Part shown: positions 15,318-23,500 of the stretch, one piece after another | Position numbering within the stretch: position 1 is the stretch's first letter | Layout: every line of letters starts with the position of its first letter | From: Lysinibacillus sphaericus | GTDB lineage: Bacteria > Bacillota > Bacilli > Bacillales_A > Planococcaceae | Direction of reading: 5' to 3' | DNA: 38,054 nt | Assembly (NCBI RefSeq): GCF_006864135.1 | Contig: NZ_SADV01000035.1 | Span: forward strand, 1-38,054 | Notes under the pieces: generated by a model | Told to the model about the DNA's origin: nothing | The model's input: only the letters and a program-made list of their open reading frames with translations | Databases searched by the model: none | Program-made: the position numbers and the translations under genes

Positions 15318-16220
15318 GTGAAAAGCACCGTAGCACATTTACAAAAGGGAGATACAGTTGGTCTTGTGGCTTTATCCAGTCAAGCACAGCCCGAAAAGCT
15401 AGGAGATGCTATAGCCTTTCTTGAAGAATTAGGGCTAAACTATATAATTGGGGATACCATTCAGGCAAAGCACGATTACCTAGCAGGTAGTGATGAAGAG
15501 CGTCTGGCTGATTTTCATGAAATGGTGAGAAATCCTGAGGTGAAGGCAATTTTCTGTGTTAAGGGGGGCTATGGCTCTGCACGAATTGCGGAGAAGATTG
15601 ACTACGGACTACTTGAGGAAAATCCTAAAATCTTCTGGGGCTTCTCTGATATTACATATTTACATTGCGCGATTAATGAATATGCTAATTTAGTGACGTT
15701 TCATGGGCCGCTACTTATGTCTGTTAGAAGAATAGATGATTTATCAAAGAAGATGTTTTTACAGCTGTTTTCACCGATGGAAGTACAATATACGGAGGAT
15801 ATTTCCCCATTAACAACGATTGCACCTGGTGTAGCTCGTGGTGAGATTATTGGAGGAAATTTACGTCGCCTTGTTAACACATTAGGTACAAAATTTGAAG
15901 TTTGCACAGAAGGTCGCATTTTATTGATTGAGGAGCTTGGGGAATCAATCCCAAAAATCGATGCGATGCTGCAGCAATTAAAGCAGGCGAGAAAGCTTGA
16001 GCAGCTAGCCGGTGTTGTTATCGGTTCCTTTACGCAAACAGAAGCGGATGAAGCGGCATTATTTGCTTTAATGAAGGATTATTTTGCAGATTTAGGCGTT
16101 CCAGTTGTTGCGGGCTTTAAAATTGGCCATGATTCAACGAATATTGCAATTCCATTAGGCGTAGATGCTATTTTAGATGCACAGGAAAAGATACTAAAGA
16201 TTTTGCCTGGTGTGCATTAA
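15318..16220 (+). CDS. LD-carboxypeptidase, S66 family (LdcA/MccF-like)
   Basis: 300 aa. A cytoplasmic serine peptidase that removes the terminal D-Ala from murein tetrapeptides during peptidoglycan recycling, or cleaves related amide bonds in MccF relatives. The Ser-Glu-His triad is visible: Ser110 in WGFSDIT, Glu205 in LIEELGES and His271 in IGHDSTN. AIFCVKGGYGSARI near residue 78 is the conserved oxyanion-side loop. The start is GTG at 15318 with AGGAGG 7 nt before. It lies near nagB, another cell-wall-sugar gene, but they are separated by a terminator and repeats. Confidence 0.92.
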   Translation: MKSTVAHLQKGDTVGLVALSSQAQPEKLGDAIAFLEELGLNYIIGDTIQAKHDYLAGSDEERLADFHEMVRNPEVKAIFCVKGGYGSARIAEKIDYGLLEENPKIFWGFSDITYLHCAINEYANLVTFHGPLLMSVRRIDDLSKKMFLQLFSPMEVQYTEDISPLTTIAPGVARGEIIGGNLRRLVNTLGTKFEVCTEGRILLIEELGESIPKIDAMLQQLKQARKLEQLAGVVIGSFTQTEADEAALFALMKDYFADLGVPVVAGFKIGHDSTNIAIPLGVDAILDAQEKILKILPGVH

Positions 16221-16223
16221 AAG

Positions 16224-16262
16224 AAGCGCTCAGTACTTTATATTGTGCTGAGCGCTTTATTT
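16224..16262. terminator. Terminator after the LD-carboxypeptidase gene
   Basis: AAGCGCTCAG (16224-16233) pairs with CTGAGCGCTT (16248-16257), followed by TATTTTG. It also faces the convergent catalase gene. Confidence 0.85.
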
Positions 16263-16281
16263 TGTAGGAACGTTTAGCTTA

Positions 16282-17868
16282 TTAATAAGGCTCTGCGCTA
16301 TGACCTTTATCTATAGCCTTTTGAGGTGCTTCATCACCAGCAATATTGCCAAGTGGCTTTGATGAAGATGAATCATTTCGAGCTTTTTGTAAACCTTCTT
16401 TTAACAAGCGACCATATTCTTCATCTGCTTCTTGTGCTAATGCAATCATCGCCTCTTGAATGGCTATATGACAGACTGCTAAATCACGAATTAAGTTTTC
16501 AAGCAGCTCATCTCGCTCCCATTGCTCAAAATTGCGATATGTTTCGCCGGCTTGCTTCGTATTGCTTTGCCGATCAATGGATTCTCGAACGAGATTACCT
16601 TCCACAAGAGGTGTATATTCTTTAGCCGCTTGGGTAGCTTCTTTTAAACCATTTAACATTGAAGGCTCATAGTTAATATGAGGATTTTGCCCCGGAGCCA
16701 AATCTCGCTTATACATCATTTGACCACCGTTTTGATTGGTTGCTACTCGTTTTTTAGGTGCATTGATAGGGAGTTGTAAATAGTTTGCACCTACTCGGTG
16801 ACGCTGTGTATCAGAATAAGAGAAGGTACGACCTTGTAGCATTTTATCGTCCGAGAAATCCAATCCGTCCACAAGCACTCCTGTACCGAAAGTAGCCTGT
16901 TCAACCTCAGCAAAATAATCTTCTGGATTTTTATTTAACACCATCTTACCAATTGGATACCATGGGAATTGATCATTAGGCCAAAGCTTCGTATCATCTA
17001 ATGGATCAAAATCAAGCTCTGGATGTGGACCATCCTCCATAATTTGGACGTTAAGCTCCCATTCAGGATAATTACCATTTTTAATTGCATCATATAAATC
17101 TTGTGTGGCATGATTGAAATTTTTCTTTTGGATTTCTTCTGCTTCTTTTTGTGTTAAGTTTTTAATGCCTTGTAAAGGTTCCCAATGATATTTTACAAGG
17201 ACCGCTTTGCCTTCACTATTGACCCATTTATACGTATTGACGCCAGAGCCTTGCATCATTCGATAATTAGCGGGAATACCCCAAGGTGAATAAACAAATG
17301 TCACCATATGGAAGGTTTCTGGAGAACTTGCACAGAAATCAAAAAAGCGTTCAACGTCCTGAATATTTGTAATCGGATCAGGCTTAAAAGCGTGAATCAT
17401 ATCAGGGAATTTCATAGCATCGCGGATAAAGAAGATTTTTAAATTATTGCCGACTAAATCCCAGTTACCATCCTCAGTATAGAATTTAACAGCAAAGCCT
17501 CGTGGATCACGTAATGTTTCTGGTGAATGACCGCCATGGATAACGGTTGAGAAGCGCACAAAAACAGGCGTCTGCTTCCCTTTATCCTGAAATACTTTCG
17601 CCCTTGTATACTTAGCAATAGGATCATCCCCAACAACACCGTATGTCTCAAAATAGCCATGTGCCCCTGCACCTCGTGCATGAACAACACGCTCAGGAAT
17701 TCTTTCGCGGTCAAAGTGACTTATTTTTTCTATAAAATCATAGTTTTCAAGAGTTGCAGGTCCTCGATTACTGACAGTTCGTATATTTTGATTGTTCGTA
17801 ATAGGATGCCCCTGTCGATTTGTCAAGGTCATGTCATGCTCGTCTGTGGAATCGTGTTGTTTCGTCAT
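16282..17868 (-). CDS. katA: Monofunctional heme catalase
   Basis: 528 aa, a clade III-like small-subunit catalase of slightly long form. It decomposes hydrogen peroxide. The distal His63 lies in [15 protein letters not shown], the distal Asn in NWDLVGNN, and the heme-ligand Tyr in [14 protein letters not shown]. The start ATG has AAAGGGG upstream. The C-terminus has an extra ~25 residues rich in Ser/Lys/Gly. No convincing PerR box was found within ~90 bp upstream, although PerR control is usual for this enzyme in Bacillus. Confidence 0.96.
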   Translation of the reverse strand: MTKQHDSTDEHDMTLTNRQGHPITNNQNIRTVSNRGPATLENYDFIEKISHFDRERIPERVVHARGAGAHGYFETYGVVGDDPIAKYTRAKVFQDKGKQTPVFVRFSTVIHGGHSPETLRDPRGFAVKFYTEDGNWDLVGNNLKIFFIRDAMKFPDMIHAFKPDPITNIQDVERFFDFCASSPETFHMVTFVYSPWGIPANYRMMQGSGVNTYKWVNSEGKAVLVKYHWEPLQGIKNLTQKEAEEIQKKNFNHATQDLYDAIKNGNYPEWELNVQIMEDGPHPELDFDPLDDTKLWPNDQFPWYPIGKMVLNKNPEDYFAEVEQATFGTGVLVDGLDFSDDKMLQGRTFSYSDTQRHRVGANYLQLPINAPKKRVATNQNGGQMMYKRDLAPGQNPHINYEPSMLNGLKEATQAAKEYTPLVEGNLVRESIDRQSNTKQAGETYRNFEQWERDELLENLIRDLAVCHIAIQEAMIALAQEADEEYGRLLKEGLQKARNDSSSSKPLGNIAGDEAPQKAIDKGHSAEPY

Positions 17869-17926
17869 TGTATAACCCCTTTCTTTTGGATATAGTTATT
17901 CTTTACATGTTAGGGGAGAATTAGAC

Positions 17927-18004
17927 ATGAAAAAACTTCTGCACATGGGGTGGAAAAAGAAAAAGTTAATGGAAGGGGATGGGAATTGCGACGTAATGGA
18001 TTAA
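17927..18004 (+). CDS. Possible 25-aa small ORF
   Basis: It begins MKKLLHMGWKKKK and ends CDVMD. AGGGGAGAA precedes the ATG at a good distance, the only strong support. The peptide is lysine-rich and short. It overlaps the small ORF at 17986-18093 in another frame, so at most one of the two is likely the real product, or this is a leader coupled to the next. Confidence 0.25.
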   Translation: MKKLLHMGWKKKKLMEGDGNCDVMD

Positions 18005-18093
18005 ACTATGTTGGGTTTTTAATTATGTTAATTTTGGGGGAATCTTCTACGTTGCTTCTTTATTCGTTAAAGCAAGATGAGGTAATTATATGA
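17986..18093 (+). CDS. Possible 35-aa single-pass membrane protein
   Basis: From TTG 17986 with AAGGGGA at a spacing of 6. It contains LNYVGFLIMLILGESSTLLL, a plausible membrane helix flanked by RRN and KQDE. The frame is open back to GTG 17950, which lacks a ribosome binding site. It overlaps a 25-aa ORF with a better binding site. No family recognised; composition and topology are the only evidence. Confidence 0.3.
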   Translation: MRRNGLNYVGFLIMLILGESSTLLLYSLKQDEVII

Positions 18094-18101
18094 ACATAAA
18101 A

Positions 18102-18130
18102 AGCTCTCCTACACAAGATGTAAGAGAGCT
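18102..18130 (-). terminator. Hairpin oriented as a minus-strand terminator
   Basis: AGCTCTC-c-TACA pairs with TGTA-a-GAGAGCT around a 5-nt loop. The T-run occurs only on the minus strand side (GAGAGCTTTTT). It implies a former minus-strand transcript coming from about 18250-18460. Confidence 0.6.
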
Positions 18131-18246
18131 ATTGGATGGCGTTTTTAAATTAATTGTCAAGTTGTTTGAGTATGGCCATTGCTGATAGTTGGTTATTAGT
18201 CATTGGTCATACAGTAACAGGTAACTTGTCATTGGTTTTGTTTAAG

Positions 18247-18462
18247 TTAGCTCCAAAAAGCTAGTTTTGAAAACAGCACATCCAATTCGCTATGAAGTCT
18301 CATCGACTCCATAAATCTATTGTATACAGTTTCAGGGAAATCGTCTATGCAATAAAACTTTAAACCTTGGCTGATGCTAAATAGATTCCTTGACTTAGAG
18401 TTTACTCTAACAAATATAATACAAACATCTTTATTGAGGGGAGATGTTTGATTTGAATACAC
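18247..18462 (-). pseudogene. Possible remnant of a minus-strand gene
   Basis: A 71-codon frame whose last ~50 residues (from NLFSISQGLKFYCIDDF to HSELDVLFSKLAFWS) look protein-like. The first third runs over the MerR-type promoter, so the apparent N-terminus cannot be native. There is no ribosome binding site. The minus-strand terminator at 18102 lies downstream, as expected for a gene end. Family not recognised; it may be chance. Confidence 0.22.
18390..18420 (+). promoter_or_regulatory. MerR-type promoter with 19-bp spacer and internal dyad
   Basis: TTGACT (18390-18395) and TATAAT (18415-18420) are separated by 19 bp, and the spacer region carries the perfect dyad TTAGAGT-TT-ACTCTAA (18395-18410). 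This over-long spacer with a centred palindrome is the hallmark of MerR-family activation. B. subtilis AdhR sites upstream of adh genes are very similar (from memory). Confidence 0.88.
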
Positions 18463-18834
18463 GAGTAATTGTAACTAGATACGGAGGACCTCAGGTTATT
18501 GATGTGATAGAGGAGCCCTTACGAAAACCCGAAAGAGGGGAAATTCGCGTTAAGGTCCAAGCTGTAGGAGTTGCACTTGCGGATATTATGAGAAGAGAGG
18601 GTAAATATCCGCTATCTCCTATACCTCCCTGCTGAAGATGGCTGTCTGTTAACACAAAATGATCAAAAAATAGAAGATATCCAGGAAATTTTACACAAAC
18701 GGATTGAACTATTAAATAAACATGTTAATCTACTAGAGCAACAATTGGAGCAATTAGAAAACGTGATGACTCTTGCCAATGAGAAAAGAAATTTTTACTT
18801 AGCTATGCTAAATGATCGACTTCCAAACCCGTAA
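18453..18834 (+). pseudogene. Deletion fusion: 5' end of a zinc-type alcohol dehydrogenase joined to the 3' end of a MerR regulator
   Basis: The first ~60 codons (TTG 18453, RBS GAGGGGAG at spacing 9) read TRVIVTRYGGPQVIDVIEEP and end at KYPLSPIPP. This is the N-terminus of an MDR/quinone-oxidoreductase-type alcohol dehydrogenase that then stops at 18633-18635. From about 18625, in another frame, the sequence reads AEDGCLLTQNDQKIEDIQEI through a leucine-rich coiled coil to the stop at 18832. This is the C-terminal dimerisation region of an AdhR-like MerR protein. The simplest history is one deletion removing the dehydrogenase body and the regulator's DNA-binding domain. The intact MerR-type promoter upstream remains. 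Confidence 0.82.
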
Positions 18835-18944
18835 AGACATTTTAAATTCTCTAGGAGAAGTTATGCCTTCGGCGGATAGCACGGAATCAGAAAGGAGTTG
18901 TTAGCCTAAAATCATCGCATCCATGCGAAAACGGCTAACTGACC

Positions 18945-19028
18945 TGCATCGGCGCTGTCGCTACGTTTTCACACAAAAGACATCTTTTGCTGCCGCTACG
19001 TTAGCACTGCGCTTTCGCAAAAAATAGA
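18945..19028. repeat. Short dispersed repeat (46-bp family), two degenerate copies
   Basis: GCTGTCGCTACGTTTTCACA followed by CAAAAGACATCTTTTGCTGC, then CCGCTACGTTAGCACTGCGC and TTTCGCAAAAAATAG. This matches the inverse of the array at 31580-31690. The flanking 18835-18944 sequence holds nothing else recognised. Confidence 0.7.
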
Positions 19029-19033
19029 CTATC

Positions 19034-19070
19034 AAAAGCGTTTAGCCACTATTGGTTAAACGCTTTTTTA
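19034..19070 (+). terminator. Terminator after the adh/merR remnant
   Basis: AAAAGCGTTTAgCC pairs with GGtTAAACGCTTTT, followed by TTTA. It probably served the original regulator gene before the short repeats came to lie between them. Confidence 0.85.
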
Positions 19071-19290
19071 TATTCATTAGAGTTAGTTCAATATGTAACA
19101 AGATCCTTTATTTTACTTAAAATGTCGAAAAATGACGAATAATAAAGGTGGAAATCTACACCTTATTTTGTCAGAATTGTAATGGGAGGAGATGATATAG
19201 TATTTTAGGAACTTTTTGTACTATAATTCTATTTCATTAAATCTAATAACGTATATTTTTAACGATATGCATTCGGAGGGAATAAAGGTA

Positions 19291-19890
19291 ATGAAGAAAG
19301 TTTTATTATTACTTCTAGCAGTTATGCTAGTTGGATGTTCTGGAGAAGGAACAGAGAAGAAAAAAGAGGCAGACGTAAAAAAAGAGGTCGTTACAGTAAA
19401 ATTTGAAGAGGTCGATACTGAATCAAAAGCTACAGTTGAAAAGTTTGCCAAAGAATACAATGAAAAGCTTACTTTATTTAAACAGGTTCAACCTATAGGA
19501 TTAGACATGATTCCAGAACCAGTAACGAATGAACTTAAAGATTTCTCACAAGTTCTATTGGAAGCTGATTTTAAAGAATATAAGGGCCATTACAAATTAG
19601 TTGCTAAATACAATAAGGATAAAAAAATAATTGGATATAATCTTTCTGTTCAAGGACTCCCTGAAAAAGAAGTAAATGATGAGGGAGAAGAATGGGCAGA
19701 AGGGATGACTTCAGCTGTAATAGTTGCTCAAACACTAGGATTAGATTTGGGTAAATTCACAGAATCATTAGCTAAAGCTGAAGAAAATAGAGACACTCAT
19801 TCTTATACTGATTCTACATATAAGGTAACTAATCTTTGTACTGAGGTCGATGCAGGAAAATTTGAATTTAAATTTGAATTAACTAAGTAG
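19291..19890 (+). CDS. Lipoprotein of unknown function, copy 1
   Basis: 199 aa. It starts MKKVLLLLLAVMLVGCSGEG, a short signal peptide with lipobox LVGC, then a Lys/Glu-rich linker and a ~160-residue mature domain containing SQVLLEADFKEYKGHYKL and EEWAEGMTSAVIVAQTLGL. The ATG at 19291 is preceded by GGAGGG and AAAGG; the frame is open further upstream but the lipobox fixes the start. It is expected on the outer face of the membrane. It is a paralogue of the gene at 20309. The duplicated unit includes ~170 bp of upstream DNA. The family is not recognised. Confidence 0.85.
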   Translation: MKKVLLLLLAVMLVGCSGEGTEKKKEADVKKEVVTVKFEEVDTESKATVEKFAKEYNEKLTLFKQVQPIGLDMIPEPVTNELKDFSQVLLEADFKEYKGHYKLVAKYNKDKKIIGYNLSVQGLPEKEVNDEGEEWAEGMTSAVIVAQTLGLDLGKFTESLAKAEENRDTHSYTDSTYKVTNLCTEVDAGKFEFKFELTK

Positions 19891-19893
19891 AAT

Positions 19894-19966
19894 AAAAAGC
19901 ATCTCTAATGACTACATCTCAATTGTGTCTAGCAATTGCAATGCAGATCAAGAGATGCTTTTTTGC
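19894..19966 (+). terminator. Terminator of lipoprotein gene 1
   Basis: AAAAAGCATCTCT (19894-19906) pairs with AGAGATGCTTTTTT (19951-19964). The 44-nt interior holds a second small stem CAATTG...CAATTG. The rest of the gap up to 20100 shows no gene. Confidence 0.85.
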
Positions 19967-20308
19967 TTTGCTGTATTTATTTTAATTGATTTAGAGCTAT
20001 ACAAGTCTTTATTGCTTATTAATAGGCTTGAGAAGCGATGAAACCTCGGCTTGTCTTTTGTATTTGCTTTTGTGTAATTTAGATTTTAAAAATTGGTATT
20101 CTATATATTATTATTCCATAAAACCTTAATTTTTACACAAAATGTCGAAAAATGTTGAAAGAAAGGGTGGAAACAGAAACTTTATTTTGTCAGAATTATA
20201 ATAGGATGATGCGATATAGTAATTTAAGTATTTTTTGCACTGAATTCTATTTCATTGAATCTAGTAACGTATATTTTTATTGATATACATTCGGAGGGAA
20301 TAAAGGAA

Positions 20309-20974
20309 ATGAAGAAAGTTTTATTATTACTTCTAGCAGTTATGCTAGTTGGATGTTCTGGAGAAGGAACAGAGAAGAAAAAAGAGACAGATGTAAAAAA
20401 AGATCAGGAAACAAAAGAAGCGGTCGTAAAGGAGGAGAAAATCGTTCCAATAAAATTTGAAGAGGTTGATCCTGAATCAAAGGCTGCGGTAGAAAAGTTT
20501 GTTAAAAAATACAATGTCAGAGCTAATATATATATAAAGAATCCAGTTGAAGGAATTGAAATAGCAGAAATTCCAGAACCAATAACTAGTGAATTGAATA
20601 AAGAGGAAACTATTTTTTCACAAATTTTATTGGATACTGATTTTAAAAAACATAAGGGTCATTATAAAATAGACGTTAATTATAATGAGGATAAAAAAAT
20701 AATTGGATATAATATTTTTATAGAAGGAATCCCCGCAACTGAATTAAATGAAGATGGAGAGGGAGGAGAATGGGCAGAAGGAATTATATCTGCTATGTCA
20801 ATTGCTTATGCACTAGGGTTGAATATAGATAAATTTGACGAAGAAAGTGATATTGCTTTTGACGAGGAAGTAGCTTATACATATACTGATCCTAACACTA
20901 AGACTAATGTAACTTTTCTATTTGCCGATTGGGATATAGGGAAATTTGAAATTAAATATGAATTAAGTAAGTAG
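20309..20974 (+). CDS. Lipoprotein of unknown function, copy 2
   Basis: 221 aa. Signal peptide and lipobox are identical to copy 1 (MKKVLLLLLAVMLVGCSGEG), and the first 78 nt of the two genes are the same base for base. The linker is longer, and the mature domain has diverged: QILLDTDFKKHKGHYKIDV and GEWAEGIISAMSIAYALGLN align with copy 1, with many substitutions and an acidic insertion near DEESDIAFDEEV. The start is fixed by the lipobox, with GGAGGG and AAAGGA upstream. It ends ELSK, as copy 1 ends ELTK. It has its own terminator, so the two genes are transcribed separately. Confidence 0.85.
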   Translation: MKKVLLLLLAVMLVGCSGEGTEKKKETDVKKDQETKEAVVKEEKIVPIKFEEVDPESKAAVEKFVKKYNVRANIYIKNPVEGIEIAEIPEPITSELNKEETIFSQILLDTDFKKHKGHYKIDVNYNEDKKIIGYNIFIEGIPATELNEDGEGGEWAEGIISAMSIAYALGLNIDKFDEESDIAFDEEVAYTYTDPNTKTNVTFLFADWDIGKFEIKYELSK

Positions 20975-20977
20975 AAC

Positions 20978-21051
20978 AAAAAGCATCCCAAAGCTGTACC
21001 CTGAATTGTTAAGCACAATTGGAGGTACAGCTCAAAAAGGATGCTTTTTTT
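20978..21051 (+). terminator. Terminator of lipoprotein gene 2
   Basis: AAAAAGCATCC (20978-20988) pairs with GGATGCTTTTT (21039-21049). Nested inside are AGCTGTACC/GGTACAGCT and AATTGT/ACAATT, a long multi-stem hairpin. The outer stem resembles that of copy 1. Confidence 0.88.
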
Positions 21052-21082
21052 ATTGTAGAAATAATAGCATTGGCGCTCAATA

Positions 21083-21592
21083 TTAGAAATAACGAGAATC
21101 ATCGAAGTTAATTTCAACACTATAATTCTTTGCATTGATCAGATTCGATAATTTATGGGCATCTTTTTCTAATATAATAGCACGTTCGCGGTACTCATCT
21201 GGCTCATACATAGCAATTTCATAAAGCATTGTATTTTCACCATATCCCATGCGTACACTTTCTTTTTCGTGCATACTAAACTGTTTACACAGCTCAGCAT
21301 CTGCGCGAAGCTGTGTTGCGAGCTCAATCGCTTCAACTAATGCTAGTTTGTCACCTTTAAAGTCTACTATGTTTTTTATATTTGCTTCATATACTAAACG
21401 ATCCAATGTACGAACATCGAGACGTACTTGAGCTAATTCAGCTTCAATTACTTTCATTGCGCGATTACTTGTTTTGGGTCCTTGTCCTTTTTCAACAGTT
21501 ACAAAAGCGCTACGATGTAATTCGCCAACGAGCTCTTGAACTTTTTTTGCTAAAATACTTTTTAGTTTAACGGCTTCAGCAAGATTAATCAT
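21083..21592 (-). CDS. DIP1984-like family protein
   Basis: 169 aa, mostly helical and probably coiled coil. The N-terminus NLAEAVKLKSILAKKVQEL and C-terminus LEKDAHKLSNLINAKNYSVE fit the DIP1984 family pattern (a 'septicolysin-like' family of unknown function). I recall this family without being able to search it. The mid-region VDFKGDKLALVEAIELATQL matches its 'V-G-LTEALAERDTLR' block loosely. AAAGGACG precedes the ATG. It is 14 bp downstream of the B3/4-domain gene on the same strand, so the two are almost certainly co-transcribed. Confidence 0.6.
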   Translation of the reverse strand: MINLAEAVKLKSILAKKVQELVGELHRSAFVTVEKGQGPKTSNRAMKVIEAELAQVRLDVRTLDRLVYEANIKNIVDFKGDKLALVEAIELATQLRADAELCKQFSMHEKESVRMGYGENTMLYEIAMYEPDEYRERAIILEKDAHKLSNLINAKNYSVEINFDDSRYF

Positions 21593-21606
21593 GAAAACAC
21601 GTCCTT

Positions 21607-22296
21607 TTACAGTGTAGTAGATGGTGCTGCGTTTGTTAATAGGGCCATTTTAAAATCGCCGCCATGAATTTGATTAAACATCTTACCGGCAGATGCAAGA
21701 AGCTCTTGCGCACTTTCTTCTGATAATGATGGGCGTAGGTAGAAGATATGTAGAGCCTCAGTCGTTTCCTCCGACACAGACGTACGTTTAGAATCGACAA
21801 ATGGTGACCCAAATGCTCCTTCAGCATCACAGCTATAAAGGATATTTTTTAATGCATTAAAACGACCATTTAAGCCCTCATAGCCAGTATCCTCGTCGCC
21901 AAGTGTGATTTTTATATGTCCTTGTAGTTTAGCTGCATCATATAAACCTACTGGAATCTCATATTGGAGGGAGAAGAAATTATTCAAATCAACACCTGAG
22001 TGAAAGGGTGTTAAATAATTTTGCTTACTAACTCGGCGCATTAAGCTTTCTGCTGAGTGACGATAGCGGTTCGGATCTGCACCAAGCTTTTTCCATAGTT
22101 GTCGCCATTCTGCAATACCCTCTCGTTGCGTTACAGGATTATCCTGCATTTCTAAAAAGAGATTTTCCTGATACAATTGCATGCGACCTTTAATCATTTG
22201 AGGCGATTCTGCAACGACAATTTTGGTATAATGAATAATGCCGATTTTAAGCTCGGGATGTTGTGTCAATAGAGATTGATTAATTGAAATTTCCAT
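21607..22296 (-). CDS. B3/B4 domain protein (PheT-editing-like)
   Basis: 229 aa. It carries the B3/B4 fold found in the beta subunit of phenylalanyl-tRNA synthetase. Diagnostic segments are EWRQLWKKLGADPNRYRHSA, LMRRVSKQNYLTPFHSGVDL followed by NNFFSLQYEIPVGLYDAAKL. Stand-alone members are widespread, and a tRNA-editing or amino-acid-related role is inferred from the domain only. The ATG has a TAGGTGATG-type binding site. It is divergent from queG across 59 bp, and upstream of the DIP1984-like gene in an operon. Confidence 0.82.
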   Translation of the reverse strand: MEISINQSLLTQHPELKIGIIHYTKIVVAESPQMIKGRMQLYQENLFLEMQDNPVTQREGIAEWRQLWKKLGADPNRYRHSAESLMRRVSKQNYLTPFHSGVDLNNFFSLQYEIPVGLYDAAKLQGHIKITLGDEDTGYEGLNGRFNALKNILYSCDAEGAFGSPFVDSKRTSVSEETTEALHIFYLRPSLSEESAQELLASAGKMFNQIHGGDFKMALLTNAAPSTTL

Positions 22297-22355
22297 AAAA
22301 CATCACCTACTTTATCTATTTTTATTATTGTACCATGTAAGGAGTTGGGAATAAA

Positions 22356-23486
22356 ATGAACATACATGACCTACAACGAGAATTTGTGGCGTATGCAATG
22401 TCCATTGGCGTCGATAAAATAGGCTTTACAACAGCAGCTCCTTTTACTGAAATGAAAAATAGACTGCGCCGTCAGCAAGAGCTTGGTTATCAGTCTGGCT
22501 TTGAAGAAAGCGATATAGAAAAACGTACCGAACCCCTACAATTGTTAGAAGGAGCAGAAAGTATTGTGGCGATAGCTGTCGCATATCCGTCGCGTATGCA
22601 AGATGCCCCTGTAGGCAAAAAGGGAGCAAGACGCGGGATTTTCTGTCGTGCTTCCTGGGGTGTCGATTATCATACAGCAATACGCGGACGATTGAAATTA
22701 TTATCAGCATGGCTTGAAGAGCGAGTAGAAGGTGTGCGTTTTGAATCAATGGTTGATACGGGTGCCCTTGTGGATAGGGCAGTTGCAGAACGTGCAGGGA
22801 TAGGCTGGAGCGGGAAAAACTGCTCAATTATTACGCCAGAGTTCGGTTCCTATGTATATTTAGGAGAAATTATTACGAATATCCCTTTTGCTCCTGATAA
22901 GCCAATGGAGGATGAATGCGGGGATTGCCGCTTATGTTTAGATGTTTGTCCAACAGGCGCGTTAATCGAGGGAGGACAGCTAGACTCTCAACGTTGTATA
23001 GCCTTTTTAACACAAACTAAGGGAATGCTACCTGATGAGTTTCGTACCCATATTGGTAATCGTTTGTATGGCTGCGATACATGTCAGACCGTATGTCCAA
23101 AAAATAAAGGGAAGATTAACTGGATGCATGAGGAATTTAAACCTGATCCAGAGCTTGCAAAGCCATTACTTGTACCACTTTTAACAATTTCAAATCGTGA
23201 CTTTAAAGAAAAGTTTGGACATGTTTCTGGTTCATGGCGGGGGAAAAAGCCAATTCAACGCAATGCTATTTTGGCACTCGCGCACTTCAAAGAAGAAGCT
23301 GCGGTCCCAGATTTAGTAGCGCTTCTTGAAAAGGATGAACGACCTGTAATTAGAGGAACAGCCGCATGGGCTTTAGGTAAGATAGGCGGGGAGCAGGCTC
23401 AATCCGCATTACTTAAGGCAGAAATAAAAGAACAAGACGAGGAAGTACTCGTTGAAATTAATAAAGGTTTACAATTTTTTAGTTAA
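22356..23486 (+). CDS. queG: Epoxyqueuosine reductase
   Basis: 376 aa. A cobalamin-dependent iron-sulphur enzyme that reduces epoxyqueuosine to queuosine at tRNA position 34. Two ferredoxin-like clusters are complete: Cys188, 191, 194, 198 (CGDCRLCLDVCP) and Cys240, 243, 247 (CDTCQTVCPKN) with Cys214. The catalytic Asp lies in VDTGALVDRA. The C-terminal ~80 residues hold HEAT-like repeats (AVPDLVALLEKDERPVIRGT), typical of the long QueG form. AAGGAGTTGGG precedes the ATG. It forms an operon with trmL 14 bp downstream. Confidence 0.96.
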   Translation: MNIHDLQREFVAYAMSIGVDKIGFTTAAPFTEMKNRLRRQQELGYQSGFEESDIEKRTEPLQLLEGAESIVAIAVAYPSRMQDAPVGKKGARRGIFCRASWGVDYHTAIRGRLKLLSAWLEERVEGVRFESMVDTGALVDRAVAERAGIGWSGKNCSIITPEFGSYVYLGEIITNIPFAPDKPMEDECGDCRLCLDVCPTGALIEGGQLDSQRCIAFLTQTKGMLPDEFRTHIGNRLYGCDTCQTVCPKNKGKINWMHEEFKPDPELAKPLLVPLLTISNRDFKEKFGHVSGSWRGKKPIQRNAILALAHFKEEAAVPDLVALLEKDERPVIRGTAAWALGKIGGEQAQSALLKAEIKEQDEEVLVEINKGLQFFS

Positions 23487-23500
23487 GGAAGTGTACCGTT

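Noticed and set aside
17869..17960. PerR box upstream of katA
   Set aside because: The best match to the PerR dyad was poor, with most positions mismatched.
22297..22355. PreQ1-type riboswitch before queG
   Set aside because: The 59-bp spacer is too short and lacks the required stem and loop arrangement; it mainly holds the two ribosome binding sites.
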